DNA of 64,000 bases from Sphingomonas sp. MA1305 (GCF_016107325.1 NZ_RCVT01000002.1:990999-1054998); one strand, 5' to 3'; shown: positions 53,851 through 61,885, counted from the first letter of the stretch. The notes: a model not told the origin generated them from the sequence alone. Program-made: numbers and translations.

Positions 53851-53883
53851 AGCCGCCGTCCCAACGAGGGGCGGCGGCTTTTC
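53851..53883 (+). terminator. Terminator after second PEP-CTERM gene
   Basis: AGCCGCCGTCCC pairs with GGGGCGGCGGCT and is followed by TTTTC; the sequence closely follows the hairpin at 52651-52683. Confidence 0.85.
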
Positions 53884-53920
53884 TGTGTCCGCGGCGGCTC
53901 GTGCTATCGCGCCGAGAACG

Positions 53921-55159
53921 TCAGCGGGCCGGCGCGTCGATCAGCCGCTGCACCGCTGCATAGGTCAGCGGCCCGCGCTTCAGCATCGTGCCATCGCCAA
54001 GCTCGCCATCCGAACAGTTGAGCAGCCGGCCGATGCAGCGGCCTTCCCAGACCTTCCGAACGCCGGGGTCCCAGGCTTCCATATAGTCCGCATGGAAGGT
54101 CGAGCCGCCGGGCATGGTCATGCCGTTCATGCGGTCGGAGGAGAACCACACGTCACCATCATCAGCCGTGATCGTATAGGCCAGCTGCTGGCGCAGCTGC
54201 GGGATCAGATAGGGATGGTCGGCCGGGCACTGCGGATACGCTTCGCCGATGTATTTGGCCTGGGTGACGTGCGAGCGGTGATCGGCGCTGTCGAGGTCGC
54301 CGTTCCAGCAGGCACCGAAGTTGATCGCCGACATGATCTGACCGGCACCGCCGCAATCGGCGATCGCCTCGGCGAGCGTGGCGCGCTCGATCTGCGGTTT
54401 GCCGTCGGTGATGCAGCGGTGGGTATAGGTGGCGTTCTCGGGCTGGGGCTGGCCCATCCGCTTCATGTCGTAGCCGGAGACGATGCGCAGGCCAGTCGGC
54501 AGACCGACGCAGCCCTTGGCTGACTCTTTCAGGCACTGCGGATCACCGTCGGGCAGGCGCTTGTAGTAGATCGACATGTAATCGGGCACGATCACCTTGC
54601 CCGCCGCGTTCATCAGCGCCGGCACCCAATAGGCCGAGCGGTTCAGCTTGTTCGAGCAGGTGCTCTCACCGCTCGCGCGCAGGCTGGCATAGGTCGAGGC
54701 CCAATTGCCGCCATCGTTGCCGTACCATTGGTGGAGGTGCGGCGAGCCGCCCTTGACGCCCGGATACAGGATCGGATCGTCATAGTTCAGCTGACCGGCG
54801 GTGCAGATGAACCGAAAGGCACCGACATTGTCCGGCTTGCCCGAGGGTACCGGGTTGTGCGCGCCGGGCCCGATCAGCGGCGCAGTGGCGAAGTTGCTCG
54901 CGATCGGCGTCACTGCGGCCGGCTGGGGGGTGGGCGATGGGGCGGGCGCAGGCGTAATGGCGGCGATACGGTCGCGGCGCGTCTGCGCCGCGCTCGCCGC
55001 AATCACCTTGGCCTTGCCGAAGCAGTCGGCGGCCGTGGCGAACTTCACCGGGTTCGAGGCATCGGCCTTGCCGATCGCCACCGTGCCGCAGCTCGACACC
55101 GACTGGGCAGCGGCTGGGCCGGTGAGGACGAGCAGCGCCAGAATGAGAAGGTGCTTCAT
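53921..55159 (-). CDS. DUF1996 exported protein
   Basis: A 412-residue exported protein. The start at 55159 gives a signal peptide (MKHLLILALLVLTGPAAAQS) with GAGGA upstream; the frame is open to 55708, but that part overlaps the next gene. After a Pro-rich spacer (PAPAPSPTPQP) comes the DUF1996 domain with SPHLHQWYGNDGG, NRSAYWVPAL and FHADYMEAWDP. The domain is common in fungi and actinobacteria and has no proven activity. It directly follows a phage-like gene on the same strand, 11 bases apart. Confidence 0.85.
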   Translation of the reverse strand: MKHLLILALLVLTGPAAAQSVSSCGTVAIGKADASNPVKFATAADCFGKAKVIAASAAQTRRDRIAAITPAPAPSPTPQPAAVTPIASNFATAPLIGPGAHNPVPSGKPDNVGAFRFICTAGQLNYDDPILYPGVKGGSPHLHQWYGNDGGNWASTYASLRASGESTCSNKLNRSAYWVPALMNAAGKVIVPDYMSIYYKRLPDGDPQCLKESAKGCVGLPTGLRIVSGYDMKRMGQPQPENATYTHRCITDGKPQIERATLAEAIADCGGAGQIMSAINFGACWNGDLDSADHRSHVTQAKYIGEAYPQCPADHPYLIPQLRQQLAYTITADDGDVWFSSDRMNGMTMPGGSTFHADYMEAWDPGVRKVWEGRCIGRLLNCSDGELGDGTMLKRGPLTYAAVQRLIDAPAR

Positions 55160-55170
55160 GGTCATGTTCC

Positions 55171-55731
55171 TCATGCAGGCCCGAACGCGATGCCGGTCAG
55201 GCGGATGTAGGACGCGCTGCCAGCGAAAACGACGGATGGGCTCGCGATCGCGGGCAAGGTGGCGACGGTGGAGAGGGTCTGCCCGTCGTCGAAGTTGGTG
55301 AAGTTCCCCGTCGCGATGGTGGTGCCGCCGTCGTCGTTCGTCAGTGTGGCGGGGCCGCTGTTGGTATTGTCGATGTCGTTGATCGCGAACCGCAGCGCGA
55401 GGCCGTTGACCGGCAACGTCAGCGTGTTCGTCATCGTGACGCCGGTGTCGTTGCCGGGCCCGAACTTGTCGGTCGAGCCGCTGGAGCCTGCGGGAACCGA
55501 GGTGAAAAGGGCGTCGTCGGCATCGAACAGGCCGTTGACGACGGTCTTGTTCGCCAGCGTCGCCGCGGTGCCGTAGTGCGCGGCCGCGGACACGTCCGAC
55601 GGGAACTGGTGCGTGTCGGAATAGGTGTAGGTGCTGGTGTCGACCAGCTGCGCCTTCACGATGCCGCTGACCAGGTTGACGCCCGCGGTCAGCAGCGCCT
55701 GATCGCACTTGGGATAGAGCTTGTTCGCCAT
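55171..55731 (-). CDS. Phage tail-region protein-like
   Basis: A 186-residue protein without a signal peptide. The ATG at 55731 follows AAAGGA. The opening (MANKLYPKCDQALLTAGVNL then KAQLVDTSTYTYSDTHQFPS) matches the pattern of small structural proteins found in phage tail modules, and the rest is Thr/Asn/Gly-rich beta sequence. The link is from remembered pattern and needs comparison. It begins the run that leads to DUF1996; the spanin and holin remnants are on the same strand upstream. Confidence 0.6.
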   Translation of the reverse strand: MANKLYPKCDQALLTAGVNLVSGIVKAQLVDTSTYTYSDTHQFPSDVSAAAHYGTAATLANKTVVNGLFDADDALFTSVPAGSSGSTDKFGPGNDTGVTMTNTLTLPVNGLALRFAINDIDNTNSGPATLTNDDGGTTIATGNFTNFDDGQTLSTVATLPAIASPSVVFAGSASYIRLTGIAFGPA

Positions 55732-55882
55732 GGGTCCTTTCGAGGTTGAAGCGGACGGACGGGCTGCCTGAGATGAGTTGGGCAGCGGTCGGATTTTGTG
55801 CGGTTTCGAACTGAGCTGATTATCCAATCCGCATCAATGCTAGGGGCTCGCCACGTCCGAAGGGGCGGACGGAGAAACCGTA

Positions 55883-56353
55883 GTGCCGACGCAGCCCATC
55901 ATGATCGAAGCGAGGCGGCTCCGTCAGGAGGCGCTCGACGTCATTTCAACTGTTCTGATGTCGTTGGGCGAGGGGCAGGACCGGTTCCTGAGCCGCCTTC
56001 CAAAGCTACGACTTGAGATGAATTCGATCGTGACGGTCTATCAAGCCTTCAAACATCGACACATCTTCGAGCCGCTATCCCAATTTGAAGACGCGGTGGA
56101 TCGATCTGCTGCCAATGATCTCAAGATCGCGTCTATTTCCGCTTCGGAGTCATACCGCGCTCATATGCAGGCATGGCCGAGATCACGGGTTGAGGATGAT
56201 TGGCGAGGCTATTGCGCAGCCGTTCGACTGATCGGCGGCTCGCTGCATCGAGCGATCGTCTTGGAAGGCGATCTCGTCGAGGAGCTATTGTCGAGGCAGC
56301 ACGGCGTCGACACTGTTGAGCGAGACGAGGAATCGCACTCGGGCAAACCCTGA
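55883..56353 (+). CDS. Unrecognised helical protein, FKH/DDW family member 2
   Basis: A 156-residue predicted helical protein from a GTG at 55883 (GGAG upstream) or an ATG at 55901. It holds TVYQAFKHRHIFEPLSQFED near residue 52 and SRVEDDWRGYCAAVRLI near residue 100, matching the product of 49651-50133. It is coded on the plus strand amid minus-strand phage genes, so it was probably inserted among them. No function is known to me. Confidence 0.6.
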   Translation: MPTQPIMIEARRLRQEALDVISTVLMSLGEGQDRFLSRLPKLRLEMNSIVTVYQAFKHRHIFEPLSQFEDAVDRSAANDLKIASISASESYRAHMQAWPRSRVEDDWRGYCAAVRLIGGSLHRAIVLEGDLVEELLSRQHGVDTVERDEESHSGKP

Positions 56354-56389
56354 CCGCTTCCAATCACCCTGTTTCAACGCGGCCAAGGC

Positions 56390-56635
56390 TCAAGCAGCAG
56401 GCGGCGCTTGTCGTCGCTGGAGCGCAGATCGAAGCGTCCCTGACGGGGTGGCGTCGTCGTCGGCCGCGGAGGCGCTACCGTCAGGCTGGCGCGTCTGCGG
56501 CGACGGCAGGCAAGGCTGCAGCGCTGCCGCCGGCGGGGCCGGGGGTGGAAGGAAAGAGGGCCGCGTCGAGCCCGTCGACGAGCCGCACCCGGTCAGCAGC
56601 GCGGCACAAAGCAGCGCCGGCAGGTGTCGCCGCAT
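56390..56635 (-). CDS. Rz1-like outer membrane spanin lipoprotein
   Basis: An 81-residue lipoprotein with lipobox (MRRHLPALLCAALLTGC) and a Pro-rich segment (RPSFLPPPAPPAAALQP). Length, lipobox and Pro content match phage Rz1 proteins, which bridge the outer membrane with Rz to complete lysis. It overlaps the 3' part of the Rz gene in another frame, the normal arrangement for Rz/Rz1. The Rz gene upstream is frameshifted. Confidence 0.65.
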   Translation of the reverse strand: MRRHLPALLCAALLTGCGSSTGSTRPSFLPPPAPPAAALQPCLPSPQTRQPDGSASAADDDATPSGTLRSALQRRQAPPAA

Positions 56636-56896
56636 AGGTCATGACCTCTTTGGTGTTGGTGGGGACGATAGGGCGCAGCGCCGCGGCGCGGGCGGCATAG
56701 TCGCCCACGCCGCGGTCACCCGGCGCTCGGCCGCGAGGGCCGCATCGCCTGCTTGCCGATCCGCCAGCGCCTGGCGTTTCGCAGCGGCAACCTGTTCCGT
56801 CAGCCGGCCCTGCGCCTCGCGCGCGTTGCCGTAGGTCAGGACCAGGAAGACGGCGAGCGCGAGGGAGCCCGCGCCCGCCAGCAGCTTCCACCACAT
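56481..56896 (-). pseudogene. Rz-like inner membrane spanin, frameshifted
   Basis: From the ATG at 56896 the frame encodes a membrane helix (MWWKLLAGAGSLALAVFLVL) and a coiled coil (EAQGRLTEQVAAAKRQALAD ... DAALAAERRVTAA), then leaves the conserved pattern and stops at 56639. Another frame continues it well: GDYAARAAALRPIVPTNTKE and YAATPAGAALCRAADRVRLV down to 56481. One missing base at about 56710 explains both. Restored, the protein would be about 138 residues, with Rz1 overlapping its 3' end as in typical phages. Confidence 0.6.
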
Positions 56897-57115
56897 CAGC
56901 CGGGGCTGGTGTTGGTCGGCGTCGGCGCGATCGCGTGGCTCGCCTTGAAGCGCAGGACGATGGTCACGCCGGCGACGATCGCCATGATGACGCTGACGAC
57001 TTGCTCCTGGTCGAGGTCGGCCGGCAAAGCGCCGAAGGCGCCAAGCAGCGCGAAGATGGCAGCGACGGTCTGCAGCCAGAGTACGGCTCTGCCACCGGTT
57101 CTTGGTGTCGAACAT
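56896..57115 (-). pseudogene. Holin-like small membrane protein, frameshifted
   Basis: The best start is the ATG at 57115, behind AAAGGGG, giving MFDTKNRWQSR. The natural continuation is in another frame: VLWLQTVAAIFALLGAFGAL and VVSVIMAIVAGVTIVLRF, two hydrophobic segments, ending at 56896. A single small insertion or deletion near 57080 would join them. The result fits a phage holin or a small lysis protein. Its stop overlaps the Rz start (TGATG), suggesting original translational coupling. Confidence 0.5.
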
Positions 57116-57577
57116 GGGGTTACCCCTTTCGTTGAGGCGTGCGCCACCCAGCCTGCGGCAGGGACGCGGAAGGATCGCTATGGCTGGGCGATGGGGTCAG
57201 GCCGGAAGGCCCTTGGAAGCACAGCTCGCGCTCAGCGCGGCGACGGTTGGCGAGACCGGCCACTACGCGGCGACCCGCGCTTTGCTGATGGCTTACCGGG
57301 GAGGCTGCGTTCAGCACTGCCACATAAGGTATCGAGGTCAGATAACTCGAGTGAGCTGCTTAAGTAGTTCGCCTTCGCGCGCGAGGCGGCGGGCGCGCTG
57401 CGCTGGGCCTGCCCTGCCTCGCTTTCGTTCTGCCATGGTTTACTCTACACAGCATTGAAGCTTGCGAAGAGCCTCAGGTTTAACGATTTTTTTGCTCGCA
57501 GACGATTAAAAAGCCCGTGGGGATGCCGTTCTGCGTAGTGCTTAGGCGAAGCGAGGCGGTGACAAACGGGGGAGTGA
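57116..57577. other. Gene-poor gap right of the phage lysis remnant
   Basis: These 462 bases hold no gene I can support. A 32-codon minus-strand frame at 57338-57436 (MAERKRGRAGPAQRARRLAR) has a basic start but no ribosome site. Sequence next to 57116 is likely a remnant of the phage module. No tRNA or clear attachment site was seen. Confidence 0.5.
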
Positions 57578-57958
57578 ATGGAACACCTGGCGTCGATGCA
57601 TTTGAAACTGCGGGTCCTGATCACCGATCTGGCAAATGAGACGTCCAAGCCCGCTCCAGATATGCCCGCGTTATCCGCTATCCGACTGAAGCTATCCCAG
57701 ACCAGCCGTGCGCGAGCGACGAGGCTCGAAATGATGTTCGATGGTGCACGAGCATCCGCCGCAGGCGTGAGCCCTGAGCTGGCTCGCGTAGTAGACGATG
57801 CCCGCCAAGCTCGGCTTCTATCCGCCGCGCATATTGGCAAATGGACCTTGAGGGCTATCGAAGCGGACTGGGAAGGCTATTGTCGCGCTTCCGCCAATAT
57901 GCGCAACTTCATGCTTAGCCAGATCGACGCAGAGGCGAAGGCGCTCAAGCTGCCGTGA
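57578..57958 (+). CDS. Unrecognised helical protein, FKH/DDW family member 3 (divergent)
   Basis: A 126-residue predicted helical protein, no signal peptide. Its C-terminal half has LRAIEADWEGYCRASANMRN, matching DDWRGYCAAVRL of the gene at 55883 and DDWQAYRREM of that at 49651. The FKH motif is not evident. The ATG at 57578 follows GGGGGAG. It belongs to the same family but is further diverged. Confidence 0.55.
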   Translation: MEHLASMHLKLRVLITDLANETSKPAPDMPALSAIRLKLSQTSRARATRLEMMFDGARASAAGVSPELARVVDDARQARLLSAAHIGKWTLRAIEADWEGYCRASANMRNFMLSQIDAEAKALKLP

Positions 57959-58107
57959 AAGCATAGCTCGGTCCTGAAATGGCCGGGGCTAACGTACGGT
58001 CGCGTTCACCCGAGCCATCGCCCGGCACGTGAGTGCGGCACCGTACGCGTCGCCATTAACTACTTCAGTACATTGAGCGCTCATGACCCAACGCCGACAG
58101 GCGTATC

Positions 58108-58308
58108 ATGCTTTCCGGCCTTAATCCCGAGTGCGTACAGCGATCAGTCGACGACCAGCTAGCCCTAGCAGAGCTTGCGACGTGCGAGAGCGTTAAGGCT
58201 ATGCATCAAGAACTGGCGGCATTGTATCGCGCCCAGCTTGTCTGCTTGCTAGCGGCCGAGGTTCTGGTCGATGATGTAGCTGGCGTCGCGTACGACCGAG
58301 CAGCCTGA
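58108..58308 (+). CDS. Small hypothetical protein
   Basis: A 66-residue predicted helical protein (MLSGLNPECVQRSVDDQLAL, then CESVKAMHQELAALYRAQLV). No membrane helix of full length is visible. Short helical proteins of this form are common in sphingomonads. No family is known to me. A plausible ribosome site is not clear. Confidence 0.5.
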   Translation: MLSGLNPECVQRSVDDQLALAELATCESVKAMHQELAALYRAQLVCLLAAEVLVDDVAGVAYDRAA

Positions 58309-58418
58309 GAGGCCCAGATATGGAAGGAGCCGCAACCCCGTCGGGCGCGGCTCTACCATCCACAACCTGTCTGCCACTTTGCTGCGCACTGGTTAAGCGT
58401 TGCGCTTGAAAACTGGCG

Positions 58419-58449
58419 AATGTCCACATTTGGGGGTAAGCAGTCCGAC
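58419..58449. repeat. Palindromic repeat, GTCCGC family, copy A
   Basis: AATGTCCACATTTGGGGGTA then AGCAGTCC: an imperfect inverted repeat with a central TGGG. It shares the layout of the copies at 60861, 61134, 61633, 61935 and 62321. Confidence 0.6.
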
Positions 58450-58587
58450 CGCTCCCGGAGGCGAAGTCTATCAACTGCGCCGCACTGCGGCCGCTTTGCC
58501 CGCACTGGCCCTATTTTCGATTGAGCTGAAATGGTTTAACCCGGATCAAGGATTTGCCAGGGGGCTTGTCCTCCTCTGGACAGCCAC

Positions 58588-60360
58588 ATGATCCGTTCTC
58601 AGCCTGTAAGCTTCGCCGACCGGATCGTGATTTGGTCGATCAATCTTCGGTTATCTCAGGGCACCCGCTATATATTGGCGTCGATCCTAGTCCTGGCCGT
58701 CGGTTTGGCGCGTGTCGCATTCGTGCCTGATACCCTGCCATGGCTGCTTTTCATTCCGGCAACGATCGCCATTGCCTTGATCATGGGCAAGGGGCCCGGT
58801 CTGTTAGCGGCCTGTCTTTCGGCTGCCACCGGCGTCGTAACCCTCGGCCGGATTGACCATCCAACATGGGTGCCCCCGCAGCAGTGGCTGGCGGCCTCCC
58901 TATTCCTGATCGTCATGATCGGCCTCGTCATGCTGACTGCCGAATTGCGCGAGTCACTGCGCCGCGCACGACGCTTGAACGAGGAATTGGTCGAGAGCGA
59001 GCGACGGGCGGTGGAGCGACAAGCCTTCCTGTCCGGAGTGTTGGCCAGTTCGACCGATTGCATCAAGGTGCTCGATCTCGAAGGCAAGCTGACCTTCATG
59101 AGTGAAGGCGGTCAGCGGGTCATGGAAGTCAGCGACTTCAACGAGGTCGCCGGCTGTCCTTGGCCGGACTTCTGGCGGGATGCCGGTAACGCGGAGGCCA
59201 AAGCCGCCGTTGCCGCGGCAAAGGAAGGCGAAGCCCGCAGCTTCATTGGCAAGGCGGATACTTATCGTGGCACGCCGAAATGGTGGCATGTCGCGGTCAG
59301 CCCGATCGCGGGGTCGGACGGTCGTCCTGACCGTATCCTGTCCGTCTCACGCGACATTACGAACCTACGGGCGAGCGAAGAGGAACGCGACCGGTTCGTG
59401 CGTCTTGCCGAAAATAGCACCGACTTCATCGGCATGGCGCGGACGGACGGCAGCGTCTTTTACCTGAATGATGCAGCCAAACGGCTCGTCGGTTTAGAAG
59501 ATGCGGCCGTCGAGCATCTATCCATCACTGACTTTTTTGCGCCCGAACAGGCTCAAAAAATTGCGGATGAGGTTCTGCCGGCGGTTGAGCGGAATGGTCA
59601 TTGGGCGGGGGAGGTGGACTTCCGGCATTTCCGCACAAGCGCGCCAATCCCGGTGCTCTACTCCGTGTTCCCCATTACCGATGCGACGGGCGTCCTGATC
59701 GGCTATGGCACTGTCACCCGCGACTTCCGCGAGCGGCGACGCGCAGAAGACGACATGCGTCTGCTGAATGGTGAGTTGGCGCACCGCCTGAAGAACGTCC
59801 TTGCCGTTGTACAGTCAGTCGCGGCCCAGACATTGCGCGGCATCCCGGAAGCTGCACGGGCAAGCCAGAACCTTTCGGCACGTTTGGTGGCACTGGGCGG
59901 TGCGACAGATGTGCTAACCGGCAGTTCCTGGCGATCAGCCGATTTGGGCGAAGTCGCATCCCGCGCCTTGTCCCCGCACGGCCATCTTGGCGAGCGCATC
60001 ATCTTGTTGGGGCCTTCGGTGACGCTGAAGCCAGAAGTGACCGTCGCCTTCGCCCTTGCGCTCCATGAGCTCGCGACAAACGCCGCCAAATACGGTGCAC
60101 TGTCGAACGGGACAGGCAGGGTGATGCTGACCTGGTCGGTGGATGGTCTCGACGAAGATGCGACGCTTGCAATTGTCTGGCGCGAAGTGGGAGGCCCCCT
60201 TATCACGCCCCCCGAGCGTAAGGGGTTCGGTTCGGTCCTGATCGAGCGATCGCTTCGTTCCTATTTCAGCGGCAAGGCCGCAACCGACTATCGACCTGAA
60301 GGTTTGGTCTTTGAACTCGAAACGCGGCTTGGAGACGCCGCCATCGTGACCGGGAAATAA
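58588..60360 (+). CDS. HWE-type sensor histidine kinase with PAS domains
   Basis: A 590-residue membrane kinase. Residues 25-120 hold four hydrophobic segments ([19 protein letters not shown] onward, DUF4118-like). A coiled stretch (RARRLNEELVESERRAVER) leads to two PAS domains (near 150-265 and 270-385). The kinase core has ELAHRLKNVLAVVQSVAAQT (phospho-His), ALHELATNAAKYGALSNG (N box), and WRE within TLAIVWREVGGPL. These mark the HWE family, which in alphaproteobacteria senses light, redox or stress. A response regulator gene starts 2 bases after the stop. Confidence 0.93.
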   Translation: MIRSQPVSFADRIVIWSINLRLSQGTRYILASILVLAVGLARVAFVPDTLPWLLFIPATIAIALIMGKGPGLLAACLSAATGVVTLGRIDHPTWVPPQQWLAASLFLIVMIGLVMLTAELRESLRRARRLNEELVESERRAVERQAFLSGVLASSTDCIKVLDLEGKLTFMSEGGQRVMEVSDFNEVAGCPWPDFWRDAGNAEAKAAVAAAKEGEARSFIGKADTYRGTPKWWHVAVSPIAGSDGRPDRILSVSRDITNLRASEEERDRFVRLAENSTDFIGMARTDGSVFYLNDAAKRLVGLEDAAVEHLSITDFFAPEQAQKIADEVLPAVERNGHWAGEVDFRHFRTSAPIPVLYSVFPITDATGVLIGYGTVTRDFRERRRAEDDMRLLNGELAHRLKNVLAVVQSVAAQTLRGIPEAARASQNLSARLVALGGATDVLTGSSWRSADLGEVASRALSPHGHLGERIILLGPSVTLKPEVTVAFALALHELATNAAKYGALSNGTGRVMLTWSVDGLDEDATLAIVWREVGGPLITPPERKGFGSVLIERSLRSYFSGKAATDYRPEGLVFELETRLGDAAIVTGK

Positions 60361-60362
60361 TC

Positions 60363-60743
60363 GTGGGTCAGAGCACGCCTATCGGCAGCAAGACAATCCT
60401 GATTGTCGAGGACGAGGCACTGGTCCGATTCGACCTGGTGGACTTCTTCACGCACGCGAAGTGGCGGGTGTTCGAGGCAGAGAATGCGGACGAGGCCATC
60501 GCTATCCTCGACGAGCATAAGGAGATCCGTGTCGTCCTCACTGACGTGCAGATGCCTGGATCGATGGATGGGGTGAAGTTGGCGCACTACGTCCGCGAGC
60601 GCTTCCCACCAACCGTACTTTTCGTCGTATCTGGCAACGCGCCGATCCCGGAAAGCGAACTGCCGGTGCGAGCGATGTTCCTGCCCAAACCGTTCGATCC
60701 ATATCGCCTGCTGCGGCAGATCGAGGATATGGCGCGTCCGTAG
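60363..60743 (+). CDS. Single-domain response regulator
   Basis: A 126-residue receiver domain read from a GTG at 60363. The acidic pair is in ILIVEDEALVR, the phosphorylated Asp in VLTDVQMPGSMDG, the conserved Thr/Ser near VSGNAP, and the Lys in MFLPKPFDPY. There is no output domain, so it probably passes phosphate on or acts by binding. It lies 2 bases after the HWE kinase gene and is its likely partner. Confidence 0.93.
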   Translation: MGQSTPIGSKTILIVEDEALVRFDLVDFFTHAKWRVFEAENADEAIAILDEHKEIRVVLTDVQMPGSMDGVKLAHYVRERFPPTVLFVVSGNAPIPESELPVRAMFLPKPFDPYRLLRQIEDMARP

Positions 60744-60860
60744 AGCGCGGCCGCCGCGAACGCGAACAACCCTGTGATACGGCGAACTATTGCTCGCAGC
60801 CGGCGTCCGTTCGTGGCGCTCCCAGCTCATGAACAGACGTCTGGGTTCCGGCGGAAGGGG

Positions 60861-60890
60861 AATGGCCGCTTCTGGGGGGGTAGCAGACAA
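60861..60890. repeat. Palindromic repeat, GTCCGC family, copy B
   Basis: AATGGCCGCTTCTGGGGGGG then TAGCAGACAA; it keeps the CCGCTTCTGGG half and a weaker right arm. It lies between the response regulator gene and the next small gene. Confidence 0.5.
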
Positions 60891-60905
60891 GCATCTCTTC
60901 GCTGC

Positions 60906-61109
60906 CTAACGAGCTAAGATCGCGATCGCGGGTGCGAGAAGAGCGTACACAGCCACGATTACTCTTGTGCTGTTCGCATACCCCCGGCGTGCCAAGAACC
61001 AGCCGAACAAAAGCGGCATGGTCAAAAGGCCCAGCATCAACGGCCCACTTATCGGACGGTTTGGAGGAGGGCCGCGACGATCGTCGACTTGGCTCGTTCC
61101 GTCAGGCAT
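60906..61109 (-). CDS. Small membrane protein
   Basis: A 67-residue protein with two hydrophobic segments (LMLGLLTMPLLFGWFLA and VIVAVYALLAPAIAILA) joined by a basic turn (RRGYANSTR). The first 20 residues are polar with Pro/Arg. No family is recognised. It lies near repeats B and C. Confidence 0.55.
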   Translation of the reverse strand: MPDGTSQVDDRRGPPPNRPISGPLMLGLLTMPLLFGWFLARRGYANSTRVIVAVYALLAPAIAILAR

Positions 61110-61133
61110 GACTTCTTCTATATATCACGCGAT

Positions 61134-61189
61134 AATGTCCGCAATTGGGCGGAAGCGGCCTGTTCGGTTTTGGGGGGGGAGCGGACATC
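61134..61189. repeat. Palindromic repeat, GTCCGC family, copy C (two units)
   Basis: AATGTCCGCAATTGGGCGGA then AGCGGCC at 61134-61160; a second unit with TTTTGGGGGGG and AGCGGACAT follows at 61160-61189. The first half is a strong match to copies D and E. Confidence 0.65.
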
Positions 61190-61223
61190 GCTTGACCCGG
61201 CGTCGATTGCGCGGCCTTGTTCA

Positions 61224-61559
61224 TCAAAACCGCTCGTTGATCGCGGATAGTAGAGATCGATCGGTGATCGGGAGGCCCGACGCATCTCCGATGACCATGT
61301 CGAACGTGCAGTTCGGGCAGATCGCGGTTGCTCGATCGGACAAAGGCTTCGAACCCGATCGAAGAATCTCTGCACCGGTCTTGGCGTCGCGACCGGCTGG
61401 GTTGAGCCACTCTGTGATAGCGCCGGGTTCGAAATAGGCTCCTGGCAACTCGTTAGCCGCACAGAAGTAGCAGGCACACTGCGCGCTTGCCTGCACCTCC
61501 TGCGCGTTCTCGAAGCAGTGCTCGTGCGCTTGAACAATCTGGGCCTCGGTCCAGGTCAT
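61224..61559 (-). CDS. Cys-rich cytoplasmic protein, probable zinc binder
   Basis: A 111-residue soluble protein. Cys pairs CACYFC near residue 29 and CPNC near residue 83 suggest a zinc ribbon. The sequence EILRSGSKPLSDRATAICPN then FDMVIGDASGLPITDRSLLS follows a pattern I associate with small 'cytoplasmic protein' entries in proteobacteria, which carry CxxC pairs and an IGxASGxPI motif. The function is not known. The gene is surrounded by repeats C and D. Confidence 0.65.
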   Translation of the reverse strand: MTWTEAQIVQAHEHCFENAQEVQASAQCACYFCAANELPGAYFEPGAITEWLNPAGRDAKTGAEILRSGSKPLSDRATAICPNCTFDMVIGDASGLPITDRSLLSAINERF

Positions 61560-61632
61560 GCCACGACCATGCCGTCACGACATATAGACAGCAATCGGAT
61601 CGTTGATGAGCGGCGTCCTTCGCCAGTCGTCT

Positions 61633-61660
61633 ATGTCCGCTTCTGGGCGATTGCCGACAT
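61633..61660. repeat. Palindromic repeat, GTCCGC family, copy D
   Basis: ATGTCCGCTTCTGGGCGATT then GCCGACAT: arms ATGTCCGC and the imperfect GCCGACAT around TGGG. The clearest copy. Confidence 0.65.
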
Positions 61661-61663
61661 CCG

Positions 61664-61885
61664 CTACCGGCTCGCGGCGACCCCGACCCCATAGAGCATC
61701 ACGCTCAATATCAATCTATAGGTGGCCATATACGCCCAGAACCAAACTGGCTCTCCGCGGCGGATTACCTGCTGCCCACGAAGCCAAATCGAGCCAGACC
61801 GCATCGCTGCGATCGTCCTCCAAAGCATAAAGCCTGCGCTCGCACTTGCTAACACACCGATGATCAGCGCTAAGCCAGCGTCCAT
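61664..61885 (-). CDS. Small membrane protein
   Basis: A 73-residue protein with two hydrophobic segments (AGLALIIGVLASASAGFMLW and FWAYMATYRLILSVMLYGVG). The ATG at 61885 follows AAGAGG, so it is chosen over the longer frame to 61945. No family is known. It lies between repeat copies D and E. Confidence 0.55.
   Translation of the reverse strand: MDAGLALIIGVLASASAGFMLWRTIAAMRSGSIWLRGQQVIRRGEPVWFWAYMATYRLILSVMLYGVGVAASR

Noticed and set aside
57338..57436. Minus-strand frame of 32 codons with a basic start (MAERKRGRAGPAQRARRLAR)
   Set aside because: It recalls the start of phage nuclease-like proteins, but it stops early and has no ribosome site, so no gene is called.
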